NCBI GenBank assembly: GCA_021232515.1 | Contig: JAJPOQ010000014.1 | Coordinates: 1-64,000 of the forward strand | Source: Lentisphaeraceae bacterium | GTDB lineage: Bacteria > Verrucomicrobiota > Lentisphaeria > Lentisphaerales > Lentisphaeraceae | Direction: 5' to 3' | Length of the DNA stretch: 64,000 bases | Shown here: positions 19,391 to 28,375 of the stretch, one piece after another | Position numbering within the stretch: the first letter of the stretch is position 1 | How the letters are laid out: every line of letters begins with the position of its first letter | The notes under the pieces: generated by a model | The model's input: only the letters and a program-made list of their open reading frames with translations | Databases searched by the model: none | What the model was told of the DNA's origin: nothing | Translations under genes and position numbers: made by a program

Positions 19391-20689
19391 TTAGGCTTTT
19401 ATTTCATCTAAAACACCAGTACTATCGCCGTGTTTATCAACTTTTACGCCAGACTCTTTGAGGAGAGTTAACCAAAGGTTACACAGTGGAGTATCTTTGC
19501 GAACAACAAGGTTTTCACCCATCTTTATCTTAGCTCCTCCACCAGCAACAATTGTCGGACAATTATCGAGAGAGTGACCGGTGCGGATGTTGCTGCCGTA
19601 AACTAGACTTGTATGATCATAAAGGCTGGATCCGTCGGCTTCTTTTGTGGACTTCAACTTATCTAATAAACCCGACAAAAGAGCACTCTGAGCTTTATCT
19701 CGACGCTCTGAAGCATCTAACTTTTCTGCTCTTGTTTGATGATAGTGACTCATGTCATGTTGATTCACATTTACTCCAATACTCTTGAGTAAAGTTCGCA
19801 CTGGTTGGCGATAAGTTATGACTCTGGTACTATCCGTTTGCAGAGCGGCGATCATAATATCGTACATGAGTTTTATATCTTGCTTACCATCGGCTTCTTT
19901 GGGTGGCTCTTTGAGAGTTGCCTTTGGCTTTGGTATATCGAACCACTGCTCTTCTTTAACCAAGCGGGTTTCTATGTCGCGAATACTCGCTAGGTACTCA
20001 TCTAGCTTCAAAGAATCATTTTTACCAAGTTTCTTTTGCAGATACTTAGCATTTCCTTGAATAGTATCGAGAATACTTCGCTTCTGATTGAGCATAGTTT
20101 TCAGTTGGTCTATCGAAACATCACCCTTTGAAAAGAGCTTATGGTAGGCCGCAAATGGACTGTTGTAACCAGCTACTGGTTTACCGCTATTATCCCACGC
20201 TAAAGAAAGACCCTCACCATGTCCGTCACCTGAAATCTTTGGGTGACTGCCATTTAAAGGCATCGAGGTAAACCTTGTGTGGCGCCCAAACTGCTGAGCA
20301 GCTACTTGGTCTGCAGAAACACTGTTAGTAAAACTCACACCAGCTTGAGAGTAACGGTTTGCTCCTGTAAGCCAAAATGTACTTCCTGAGTGACCATCAT
20401 GAGAGTGCTTGTTATAAAGTCCCTGAATGACAGAGAAGTCCTTCTTGTGACGTTTTAGAGGAGATAATCCATCAGGCAACTTATAATCTGCGCCTGGTGT
20501 ATTTATGTCTGGGTACCACGACTCTTCAGTAACTCCCCAACCGAAAGATAAAAACATCAGCCTCTTCGGTGGCAGTTGATTCTTTGACTTTTTCGCAGCA
20601 GCAAAAGCTTTGTGTTCAAAGGATGAAAAAACAGGTAACGCTATAAGCGCTGAACTTGAACGTAGAAATTGGCGTCTTGTCGTATTCAT
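19391..20689 (-). CDS. DUF1552 family exported protein (tandem copy B)
   Basis: A 432-aa DUF1552 protein. I start at the second ATG (20689), because the upstream ATGGAGTCAGTT overlaps the DUF1592 stop and its GGAG is a good ribosome site. The N-terminus (TTRRQFLRSSSALIALPVF) is Tat-like. Segments shared with copy A include LSFGWGVTEESWYPD, NRYSQAGVSFTNSVSADQVAAQQFGRHTRF, TYRQPVRTLLKSIG and YGSNIRTGHSLDNCPTIVAGG. It follows its DUF1592 partner closely, so coupling is likely. Export to the periplasm is expected. No catalytic residues are known for the family. Confidence 0.88.
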   Translation of the reverse strand: MNTTRRQFLRSSSALIALPVFSSFEHKAFAAAKKSKNQLPPKRLMFLSFGWGVTEESWYPDINTPGADYKLPDGLSPLKRHKKDFSVIQGLYNKHSHDGHSGSTFWLTGANRYSQAGVSFTNSVSADQVAAQQFGRHTRFTSMPLNGSHPKISGDGHGEGLSLAWDNSGKPVAGYNSPFAAYHKLFSKGDVSIDQLKTMLNQKRSILDTIQGNAKYLQKKLGKNDSLKLDEYLASIRDIETRLVKEEQWFDIPKPKATLKEPPKEADGKQDIKLMYDIMIAALQTDSTRVITYRQPVRTLLKSIGVNVNQHDMSHYHQTRAEKLDASERRDKAQSALLSGLLDKLKSTKEADGSSLYDHTSLVYGSNIRTGHSLDNCPTIVAGGGAKIKMGENLVVRKDTPLCNLWLTLLKESGVKVDKHGDSTGVLDEIKA

Positions 20690-20700
20690 AACTGACTCCA

Positions 20701-23382
20701 TTATTTAGTTTTAAAAGTTTTACTTGAAACGAGGATATGGATCATATCTCTCATAGCGTGACTCTTTGATCCCTTGACCATTTTCTCGATAAGCATCTCA
20801 TCGCTTATACCGCTCGGTCTACCAAGAGCATACTCAACGAGGCTTTGACTAAAACCATGACTAAAGGCGTCTGCCTTCGAAGCGATGATGTCACGCAACT
20901 CAAAATAGTCCTTAAATGATGGACCTTTGTGCAAAGCTCCAGATGAATCGATAGTCCACTTTTTGACTCTCTTTTTATCGCGCTTACCATTTTTGCCCAA
21001 GGGGTGGTAACTATTCTCTGTTCGCCACTGACCAACGGCGTCAAAGTTCTCTAAACCAAAGCCAATGGGATCAATTTTGCGGTGACAGCTTTTACACTGA
21101 GGTAACTCTTGATGCATGGTAACTTTCTCACGAGTCGTAAGGGCTTTATTTGCGAGTCTAGTGATGAGTGGAACGTTTGCTGGTGCCGGTGGTGGTGGGT
21201 CATTTAGCAACTTCTTAAGTACCCAAACACCTCGCTCTACTGGATTTGACTCATCGCCATTTCCACCCATAAGGTGAATCGCTGACATACCAAGTAAACC
21301 TCCACGTGGAGAATCCTCAGGCACAGGTACTTTTATAAATTCATCAGAGTTTACACCTGGGATGCCATAGAAGTTTGCCATAACATTATTGATAATTACA
21401 TAGTCTGACTTCAATAAATTCTTAAGACTAAGGTTGTTTCTCAGTGTGTAGCTAATTGTTTCATAAATCTCGCGCTTAGCATTCACTTTAACAGAGTCAT
21501 CAAACTTCAAAAACTTTTTAACATCAGCCTCAAAAAAGGCGAGACGATCAAGTCCTAACCATTGGTAGCTAAAAGAGTGAACGAAGTCACTTGAACGAGG
21601 GTCATCTAGAAGACGTTTTGTCTCAGACTTTAAGACCTTGCTTTTAAATAGCTCGCCACTTTTACCTAGCTGAGTCAGTTGCTTATCTGCAGGTGCACCC
21701 CAAAGGAAAAAGGCTAAGCGCGTAGCTAGCTCTTCACCTGTTAACGCTCTAGCTTTTTTATCTTCACTAGGCTCAGAAATATAGATGAACATCGGCGAAG
21801 CTAGAACTATGCTCAAAGTATACTGCAACGCATCGACATGTTTACTTTTATTTTCACGTTGTTCCGCATAGATATTCATTAATCTATCTATGAACTCTTT
21901 CGGCGCTTTTTCGCCACGAAAAGCTATTTGGCTAAAATTCTCAAACGATCTTCTCAAAGCTTTTTGATCAATATTTTTTGCCTTATTATCTAAAGGAACT
22001 TCAAGAGCTTCAATTCCAGGTGCGACAATATGAGTGTTTGGCAATCTTTCAATTTCCATCCAATCAACCCATAAAACATACTCAAGACCAAGTTTGTTTT
22101 CCTTCTTAGCTTTATTAAAAACTCGGCGTGGGTTCGATAAATAATAATCACTGGCTTTTTCACGAAAAAACACTTGCCTACTTTGGTGTGAAGTGTGTTT
22201 TCTGGTAAAGGTAATGGGAATCTCGATCACCTGAGGGTTATCAAGAGGTGCAGTAACTTCATGGGTACTCATCACCTTGCCATGAGCTGCATTTACTCCA
22301 AACTCAAGAAGACGACGATCTTTGGGCGCTTTTTGATCTGCTCCCGCCTTTATACGAACAATATAGTTACCAGCAGGCCAACTATGTGGCTTTTGAAACT
22401 CCAAATAACCCGTCGGCAATACTGAAGGATGAACCGTAGGGATGGTTAAGTATGCACCTCTATCTATATTGGGAAGAGTCATATAGTGCTGAAAATACTC
22501 AAGGTAATATGGCCTCAAAGCACTATTAGCCTTATCTGAATTATTCTCTTTAGTATTAAAGCCGAAATCTTCTGGAGCTGGCGCCCCTTTTATTTGCGCC
22601 CACTGGCGACGAATCTTTGAATCATGCTTAAACTCTTTCTTAAGCTTAACCATTATCGCCTTATTTTCCGGCTTAGCCATAGCTGCTTCCACACCTGCCT
22701 TCCAACGTTCAGCTCGAGCTTTTGCATCAATTATTTTTGCAATATATTTTTTGTACTTCTCTGACAATTTTTCAGCTTCAAAGCGAAGTTTCTTTTTAAC
22801 ATTCTGAGAGTTTTTCCAGATGAAAGCTTCTACCAAGGCTTCTTTCCCTAAAGACAAGTACTGTTCTATTTGATTACTGGACATAAATAAGTTTGAACCA
22901 ACTGTATCAAACCCACCAGGACTAGTGTCGCCTGGAAGCTCCATAACATTTATTTCTACACCGAGTAACTCACGCAAACTATTACTGTATTCACGGCGAT
23001 TGAGACGGCGCATAGTGATCACGCCATTTTGGCTGCTCAAGCTTTTTCGGGCTTTAACCATGGTATTCGCCAAAGCATCTAGGAAGTCTGCTTTTTTATT
23101 ACCATCCGGCTGATCTTCATCTTCAGGAGGCATCTCATTTGAGTTAAGAGAGTCTAGTATTTTTTGCCAAGATGCAGCAGTGAGATTTGAATCGATTTTG
23201 TAGGAAAGGTTATCGACTCGGAACTTACCTTTCTTTTTCTTCGCATTGTGACAACGCTGACAATTGTCTTCTAGAAAGGTCTTATTTTTTATATCGAAAA
23301 GTGTATGAGAGCTTTTTTCATCTGCCGAAAGGCTTACTGCAAAAAAGGAGGCCATACACACAACAAGAAATGTTACTTTCAT
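20701..23382 (-). CDS. DUF1592-family protein with c-type heme motifs (tandem copy B)
   Basis: An 893-aa paralogue of the protein at 16497 with the same domain order: signal peptide, CQRCH at 41-45, DUF1587-like ([20 protein letters not shown]), DUF1592-like (LATRLAFFLWGAPADKQL), DUF1588-like (DSPRGGLLGM, then [19 protein letters not shown] near 764) and a C-terminal DUF1585-like part (QSLVEYALGRPSGISDEMLIEKM). It is the first gene of its pair. The 5' 170 bp of the coding region and the upstream DNA are almost identical to copy A, pointing to recent duplication with gene conversion or strong local constraint. Both copies keep both CxxCH motifs, so both are probably functional. Confidence 0.88.
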   Translation of the reverse strand: MKVTFLVVCMASFFAVSLSADEKSSHTLFDIKNKTFLEDNCQRCHNAKKKKGKFRVDNLSYKIDSNLTAASWQKILDSLNSNEMPPEDEDQPDGNKKADFLDALANTMVKARKSLSSQNGVITMRRLNRREYSNSLRELLGVEINVMELPGDTSPGGFDTVGSNLFMSSNQIEQYLSLGKEALVEAFIWKNSQNVKKKLRFEAEKLSEKYKKYIAKIIDAKARAERWKAGVEAAMAKPENKAIMVKLKKEFKHDSKIRRQWAQIKGAPAPEDFGFNTKENNSDKANSALRPYYLEYFQHYMTLPNIDRGAYLTIPTVHPSVLPTGYLEFQKPHSWPAGNYIVRIKAGADQKAPKDRRLLEFGVNAAHGKVMSTHEVTAPLDNPQVIEIPITFTRKHTSHQSRQVFFREKASDYYLSNPRRVFNKAKKENKLGLEYVLWVDWMEIERLPNTHIVAPGIEALEVPLDNKAKNIDQKALRRSFENFSQIAFRGEKAPKEFIDRLMNIYAEQRENKSKHVDALQYTLSIVLASPMFIYISEPSEDKKARALTGEELATRLAFFLWGAPADKQLTQLGKSGELFKSKVLKSETKRLLDDPRSSDFVHSFSYQWLGLDRLAFFEADVKKFLKFDDSVKVNAKREIYETISYTLRNNLSLKNLLKSDYVIINNVMANFYGIPGVNSDEFIKVPVPEDSPRGGLLGMSAIHLMGGNGDESNPVERGVWVLKKLLNDPPPPAPANVPLITRLANKALTTREKVTMHQELPQCKSCHRKIDPIGFGLENFDAVGQWRTENSYHPLGKNGKRDKKRVKKWTIDSSGALHKGPSFKDYFELRDIIASKADAFSHGFSQSLVEYALGRPSGISDEMLIEKMVKGSKSHAMRDMIHILVSSKTFKTK

Positions 23383-23424
23383 TGCAACTCCATTTTTTCA
23401 TTCTTTGCCTACCTTACGAATAAT
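23190..23424. repeat. near-identical 5' segment shared with 18971-19205
   Basis: Partner of the segment at 18971-19205, ungapped at a constant offset of 4219. It includes the signal peptide, first CxxCH motif and proximal upstream DNA. Confidence 0.8.
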
Positions 23425-23473
23425 GTGTGGGAGTCTATACATACAATTTTTATTTTTTTAAGTGAACTTATTT

Positions 23474-24154
23474 CTACTCCACCAAAAGGTCAGATATATC
23501 GTCAATTGTCGCCCAGTCCCAGTTCCCCATGCGAGACCAAACTTCTTTACTTCTCTTAAAGCGCACACCAAGATCGAGTTTCATGACGTTCCAACCTGTA
23601 CCGTAAGTTTTATGAGCTGTTCCAGTTTGTCCCAACATGTGATCTGCTAGTAGTATGTCGTTCGACTCAAAAGTTTGAAGCTTTAACTTATTTCGCTTTG
23701 TCGTCGACATGTTGGCAATGGCAAAATTATAGCTACTTCGTATACACCAATCGCCTGAGGGAATTTCTATTTTGTCACCCGTTTTATAAAACTCATAGGT
23801 AAACTTATCTTTACTAGTTAAGCTACTTTGAGGGCAAAAAATAACTTCTTCAGATATATAACCCTTTTCGTATATCGGTCCAAGATTAAATGACTGATTC
23901 AAATTCGAGTTACTAGTTTTTACTAAATACGTGGAATAAGGCTTAGTCCCGTGAATCGTTCCTGATGGTGGTAAGTAGCCATCGAAGTCCGTGGTATAGT
24001 TAACCACTCCTTTGCCTATTTGATTCATATTTGACGCACAAACTGCAATTCTTGCCATATATTTTGCTTTGCCTAACGAAGGCAAAAGCAGGGATGTTAG
24101 GATACCGATGATCGCCACGACAACCAGCAGTTCAATAAGGGTAAATTTTCTCAT
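23474..24154 (-). CDS. pseudopilin-like protein with prepilin N-terminal methylation motif
   Basis: A 226-aa protein beginning RKFTLIELLVVVAIIGILTS, a class III-type prepilin signal with the conserved Glu at +5, followed by LLLPSLGKAKYMARIAVCASNMNQIG. This is the expanded pseudopilin-like family of Lentisphaerae and Planctomycetes. Processing by a prepilin peptidase and insertion in the inner membrane are expected. The remainder (about 60-226) is the variable globular domain and contains a Trp-rich end. Unlike the copy at 39709 it lacks a clear DGHV motif. GAGAGA lies upstream of the start. It probably forms part of a secretion or surface-fibre system, or is a stand-alone surface protein. Confidence 0.85.
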   Translation of the reverse strand: MRKFTLIELLVVVAIIGILTSLLLPSLGKAKYMARIAVCASNMNQIGKGVVNYTTDFDGYLPPSGTIHGTKPYSTYLVKTSNSNLNQSFNLGPIYEKGYISEEVIFCPQSSLTSKDKFTYEFYKTGDKIEIPSGDWCIRSSYNFAIANMSTTKRNKLKLQTFESNDILLADHMLGQTGTAHKTYGTGWNVMKLDLGVRFKRSKEVWSRMGNWDWATIDDISDLLVE

Positions 24155-24475
24155 AGTCTCTCACAACAAGCATTTTATACACAACTTAAGTCTACTTCAA
24201 AAACTTCTGGCAGAGAGATTTAATATGCGCAAAGCCTTCTGCTATTACGCAAATAACATAAAATTAACTTTGATTTTTCTTTTCCCCTTATTCGAACACT
24301 GGCTTGTTTCGTAGCTACCTAAGAGGCCTCACAAATCCGCAGACTTCTGATTATTCAGGTTAGTGGATAAGTCAAAAAGCACAACATACTTCCTTGTAAG
24401 TAATACGGCTTACATATATTGACATTTACGATAAAATCAAATATGTCAATTTTGTTACTTTATCCGGATTTCATT
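24155..24475. other. intergenic region upstream of the Cys-rich exported protein
   Basis: This 321-bp divergent region must contain promoters for both neighbours. The only structure I can support is the inverted repeat and promoter-like pair at 24418-24450. No gene was recognised. Confidence 0.5.
24418..24450 (+). promoter_or_regulatory. promoter-like TTGACA/TATGTC overlapped by an inverted repeat
   Basis: TTGACA (24419-24424) is followed after 17 bp by TATGTC (24442-24447), a plausible sigma-70 promoter for the gene at 24476. The same bases form an inverted repeat, ATTGACAT and ATGTCAAT, spaced by 17 bp. A regulator bound there would cover both promoter boxes. Confidence 0.4.
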
Positions 24476-25615
24476 ATGAAGAAAATACTAGTACTACTTA
24501 TTCTCTGCCAATTCAGTCTTTGGTCACAGGACTACACACTTATCCATGAATCAACAGCAAAAATCATCGCTGGTGAGAAAGCTCCACTCAAAGAAATTTT
24601 GATGGAGAGCTATAAAAAAGAAAATGAATCAATCAGACCATATTTAGTCAAAGCCATAAGCTTAACCATGATGAGTTCGGGTAGTAAAGCGACTTCCTCT
24701 TATGTCTCGAAGATAAGCAAAACTTACTCCCAAGATTTATTCAAGTTCCTCAGTCTCCCTCCACTCAGAGATAATTGTGAAACTTGTGACTCCTTTGGAA
24801 AAACTCTCGCTTCTTGTAACAAATGCCAGAAAGGCCAGTGTCGAAACTGTAAAGGTGCTGGGTTTATCTCATATGGTAAAGGAAAAAGCCTTACCAAAAG
24901 AGACTGTAACACTTGTAAGAAATCTGGTTTTTGTGGAGTCTGCAAGGGCACTGAAAAGTTAGCAACAGATTGCCGTAAGTGTAAAACTCATGGCTATGTC
25001 TACGATAAAACTGCTTTCAAAGATGAGGCCACGAAAGCTTGGCAAGTCTTACTCCACAAAAGTGCTGAGCTCGGCTTATTAAATGAATTTACCGTAGATC
25101 AAGAGCTCTTAAAGCAAGACGAAGAAGCGAATAAAAAAGGCCTCGAGTGGCTCAACGAAATAACCGCAAAAAAAGAGCAATGGGAGACGCAAGAAGAGGA
25201 ACGATTTGCGGCATTTTTAGAATCCCAAAAGAAAGCTCAACCCAAAGAAGAAGGGATGGGCGAAGTCGTCGTCGAAAGCTATATTGAAGGCGGTTCAACT
25301 CCTAGCCTCGACCATCTGTGTAAAGAAGTACGAGAATACCTAAAAGCACAAGAAAAGAAATCAAAACAAAGTTTTTTAGGCTCAGTTTATGGTAAATTTC
25401 TATCTGACATACCGACAGTTCACATCGTCGTTACGGAAGGATTTACAAACGCTAGCCACGACTACCGCCAACGAGCTGCTGATGGCTTCTTCAAATTTGC
25501 CTTGATGAGAGCAGATCGAAATGGTTATGCAGGTGGAATTGGTTTTAAGTTACTTGATGAAGCTGGTAATGAATTGGGCACTGCACAAAATGATACCTTT
25601 ACAGTGCCGAAGTGA
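24476..25615 (+). CDS. exported protein with DnaJ-like cysteine-rich zinc-finger region
   Basis: With the ATG at 24476 the protein has 379 aa and a signal peptide (KKILVLLILCQFSLWSQ). The upstream in-frame start at 24419 would hide this signal. Between about residues 100 and 180 lie repeated CxxC motifs: CETC, CNKC, CRNCKGAG, CNTC, CGVCKG and CRKC. This resembles the zinc-binding domain of DnaJ, but no J domain is present. An acidic, Lys-rich helical region follows (about 195-260), and then a C-terminal domain with VHIVVTEGFTNASHDYRQR. A zinc-binding or redox scaffold role outside the cytoplasm is possible; function is unknown. Confidence 0.7.
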   Translation: MKKILVLLILCQFSLWSQDYTLIHESTAKIIAGEKAPLKEILMESYKKENESIRPYLVKAISLTMMSSGSKATSSYVSKISKTYSQDLFKFLSLPPLRDNCETCDSFGKTLASCNKCQKGQCRNCKGAGFISYGKGKSLTKRDCNTCKKSGFCGVCKGTEKLATDCRKCKTHGYVYDKTAFKDEATKAWQVLLHKSAELGLLNEFTVDQELLKQDEEANKKGLEWLNEITAKKEQWETQEEERFAAFLESQKKAQPKEEGMGEVVVESYIEGGSTPSLDHLCKEVREYLKAQEKKSKQSFLGSVYGKFLSDIPTVHIVVTEGFTNASHDYRQRAADGFFKFALMRADRNGYAGGIGFKLLDEAGNELGTAQNDTFTVPK

Positions 25616-25644
25616 CACTCAATTATTAGCAGAAGAGAATAAGC

Positions 25645-26106
25645 TTAATTAGAGCCTTTATCTATCGCTTCGTTTATTTTATACTGAAGGTAAATTACAT
25701 GAGCAAAAAACGTTAGTATACCACTAAGTTCAGTCCCTTTACCCATTAATTTTTCAACTCTAAGCATAAACTTGAAGTTCCAAACAATAGATAAAATACC
25801 TGCTACTAAGTTAAAAATCATCAGGGGTATTTGTACCGATTCACCAAGTGGGACATAAGATGAAATAAAGCTCAAGACATAAAGGAAAGTGACTATTTGA
25901 ATAAATGGCTGACCAATTCGGTTTGCAACACTCTGATTTAAAATTTTTGTACGCGAATAAATCCAATAAATTTGGTAAAGCCCCAAAGTGACAAGTGAAA
26001 GTAGAAAGACACCCCATGCAGAAAATCGCTTGAAGTTATTTATATCGCTGTCTGCGTATGTTTCTTGAATGACATCAGCTTCTGGTGCTGAGTACACGTT
26101 ACTCAT
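25645..26106 (-). CDS. DUF4234-like inner membrane protein
   Basis: A 153-aa protein starting at ATG 26106, preceded by AAGGG. The longer frame (26163) adds an unlikely Cys/Asn-rich leader. It has about four hydrophobic segments. The first (FSAWGVFLLSLVTLGLYQIY, then WIYSRTKILNQSV) matches the DUF4234 pattern of small bacterial membrane proteins, with GLYQIYW and the following basic loop. No catalytic residues are evident. It is convergent with the zinc-finger-like protein and lies 60 bp from the SGNH hydrolase upstream. Function unknown. Confidence 0.7.
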   Translation of the reverse strand: MSNVYSAPEADVIQETYADSDINNFKRFSAWGVFLLSLVTLGLYQIYWIYSRTKILNQSVANRIGQPFIQIVTFLYVLSFISSYVPLGESVQIPLMIFNLVAGILSIVWNFKFMLRVEKLMGKGTELSGILTFFAHVIYLQYKINEAIDKGSN

Positions 26107-26166
26107 ATTTTGACCCTTATTTAAATTGAAACAAGAAACTAAATCCTCAAATTCTATTTCCAAGCA

Positions 26167-26817
26167 TTAAGTCTTCGAAAGTTTCATAAGTGCTGGAACA
26201 ATCACCTTGTCACTGCCCAATTTATTTGGGTGAACTGAATCTGGAATATAAAGCTTATAGTTCTTATTTTTAAGGAAATCTTGCCAATTCTTAAAGTGGT
26301 CAATTAAAACTAAGTTATGTGTTTCTGCGGCTTCTCGATAAATGTCATAGTAAGCATTTAAGTCCGTCCTGTGGCTTCTATGACCAACTGGATGAAATGC
26401 TGGGTTCATCGTCGTGAGGATTATCTCGCAATTGGGCAAGGACTTTTGAATTCTAGTGATCATCAATTCAACGTTATGCTCGACCGTCTCCTTGGTATTT
26501 TTAAAACGAGTCACGGCGTCATTCATCCCAAACTCTATGAAAACGACGTCTGGTTCATGAGCTAAGACTTTCTTTTCTAAGTGAGCCAAACCCCAATTTG
26601 AGTCTTTACCTGAACCGCCACTATTTATCAGAGAAGCGTTCTCTCCAAACTTCTCTTGAAGCATCTTTTGAAAGACGGGAGCCCAAGGCCCTTTAGCAGT
26701 TAAACTCGTTCCATAAACAACTATCTTTTGGGCTTTGCCAGCTTGTAGTTTTTTGACGAACTTAACATCCGCAGCCGATACTGAGAAAGTTAAAACCATT
26801 AATAAAAAAGCTTTCAT
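26167..26817 (-). CDS. SGNH/GDSL hydrolase (secreted)
   Basis: A 216-aa lipase/esterase-like hydrolase with a signal peptide (MKAFLLMVLTFSVSAA). Block I is VVYGTSLTAKG with the nucleophile Ser. Block II Gly is in NSGGSGKDS, block III is FIEFGMNDA with Asn, and block V is DSVHPNKLG with Asp and His. All four catalytic positions are therefore present. These enzymes commonly remove acetyl or other acyl groups from glycans in marine PVC bacteria. It follows the solitary DUF1552 gene on the same strand by 60 bp and may be co-transcribed. A paralogous, larger SGNH protein lies at 50401. Confidence 0.85.
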   Translation of the reverse strand: MKAFLLMVLTFSVSAADVKFVKKLQAGKAQKIVVYGTSLTAKGPWAPVFQKMLQEKFGENASLINSGGSGKDSNWGLAHLEKKVLAHEPDVVFIEFGMNDAVTRFKNTKETVEHNVELMITRIQKSLPNCEIILTTMNPAFHPVGHRSHRTDLNAYYDIYREAAETHNLVLIDHFKNWQDFLKNKNYKLYIPDSVHPNKLGSDKVIVPALMKLSKT

Positions 26818-26877
26818 AAAAATCCTTATAAAAGTATATAACAGATAAGGCCATTTCTTCCCGTAAGTGATTCACAT

Positions 26878-28164
26878 TTAATGAATGGCTCTAGTCGAAT
26901 CACCAAAATGGTTTATCTGAACACCACTATTCTGAATCATTCCCAAAAGAAGATTACACAGAGGTGTCTCTTTTTCAAAATGACGGTGTCTCCCACGTTC
27001 AATGTTTCGACCAGCTCCGCCTGCGATAAGTATAGGTAAGTTCTTAGTCTTGTGACCATTTCCATCTCTAAGACTCGAACCGATAAGGATCTGTGAATTA
27101 TCCAAAAGAGTTTTGTCTCCTTCTTTGACACTTTTCAATTTTTTAAGAAAGTTATCAAACAACCTCATGTGAAAAATGTTTATCTTGGCATACATCTCGA
27201 GTTTTTTAGCATTGTTCGCATGGTGAGACAACTCGTGCCAGCCACCTTCTACACCATCTAAAAATGAAAAGTTCTTGCCTGAAACGGCATTTCCAAGCAT
27301 GAGTGTAGCAACTTGAGTTCGTTTCATTTTAAAGGCTAAGACGATGATGTCGAGCATAAGCGTCATGTGCTCTTGGAGGTTTTTAGGGATCCCGCCTTTT
27401 GGACGAAAATTCTTCATTTGATCTTTGTCGATGACATCTGTCTCTTTCGATGCACGGGCGATTCTTTTCTCCAAGCTTCGCACTGAAGATAAAAACTCAT
27501 CCATCCTTGCTTTGTCTTCTCGACCCAAGTGTTTATTTAGATTTTTGACATCTGCCAAAACATCGTCAAGAATGCTCGCAAAAGCAGCATGGTTAACACT
27601 TGCCGAAAATAAGCGATCAAAAGCTAATTGCGGATATATCTCTTTGGGAATAGGAGTTGAAGGAGTTTTCCAAGCCATATGGCCACCGTAAATCTCGGCA
27701 TAACCAACGGCGACATCTACTCCAGTCCGAGTCGCCTCGATTCCGAGTTCGATACTAGATAAGGGCGAGTTTTCTCCAAGCTTTTGAGCAATAACCTGGT
27801 CGGCAGTCATACCGCACTGCAACTCTCGCCCAGTCGATGGTTTCACATAGTTCCCTGACAAAAAACTGGGGCATTTTGAGAAGTGTCCTTCTACTTGATC
27901 ATTTTTCTTATGACAAAGATTAAAGAGTATATCAAACTCACTTCTCATCGATTCTAAAGGACGCAGTATTTCAGAAGTCTTATAGTCTTTCCCAAAACCT
28001 TGCGGCGACCACTTATGTTCATTCACACCATTTGGCATAAATAAAAATGCCGTATTGCAGATAGCTTGATGTTTCTTTTCTGACTCCGCAACGACTTCAA
28101 GCCACGGTAGAGACATGCTTAGACCGCTCATGCCCCTAAGGAGAGTTCTTCTATTTATTTTCAT
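26878..28164 (-). CDS. solitary DUF1552 family exported protein
   Basis: A 428-aa DUF1552 protein starting at ATG 28164 (MKINRRTLLRGMSGLSMSLPWLE), a Tat-like signal. The longer frame adds ten residues without a good ribosome site. It shares SSIELGIEATRTG, MLDIIVLAFKMKRT, GWHELSHHANN and LIGSSLRDGNGHKTKNLPILIAGG with the family but is clearly divergent from the three copies paired with DUF1592 genes. No DUF1592 partner is adjacent. The upstream neighbour is divergent and the downstream one is an SGNH hydrolase. It may work with a partner encoded elsewhere. Confidence 0.87.
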   Translation of the reverse strand: MKINRRTLLRGMSGLSMSLPWLEVVAESEKKHQAICNTAFLFMPNGVNEHKWSPQGFGKDYKTSEILRPLESMRSEFDILFNLCHKKNDQVEGHFSKCPSFLSGNYVKPSTGRELQCGMTADQVIAQKLGENSPLSSIELGIEATRTGVDVAVGYAEIYGGHMAWKTPSTPIPKEIYPQLAFDRLFSASVNHAAFASILDDVLADVKNLNKHLGREDKARMDEFLSSVRSLEKRIARASKETDVIDKDQMKNFRPKGGIPKNLQEHMTLMLDIIVLAFKMKRTQVATLMLGNAVSGKNFSFLDGVEGGWHELSHHANNAKKLEMYAKINIFHMRLFDNFLKKLKSVKEGDKTLLDNSQILIGSSLRDGNGHKTKNLPILIAGGAGRNIERGRHRHFEKETPLCNLLLGMIQNSGVQINHFGDSTRAIH

Positions 28165-28375
28165 ACACACAACAATATTATTTTCACACAACAAGCACTT
28201 CAGTGCTTTTCCATATATAGAATAGCTTTCAGATAAGAATTATTATGTACAACACCAAGAAACATGGATAATTGTTTATCAGTTTATCTTCTGCTTCACT
28301 TCAAATATCTAACTGTTCAACTATCTTAAGTGCTCTTACCAACCATGGGCAATTTAACAAATAGTAGGGATGTGT

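Noticed and set aside
24476-25615. Assignment of the zinc-finger-like protein as chaperone DnaJ
   Set aside because: There is no J domain (no HPD motif), and the protein has an export signal.
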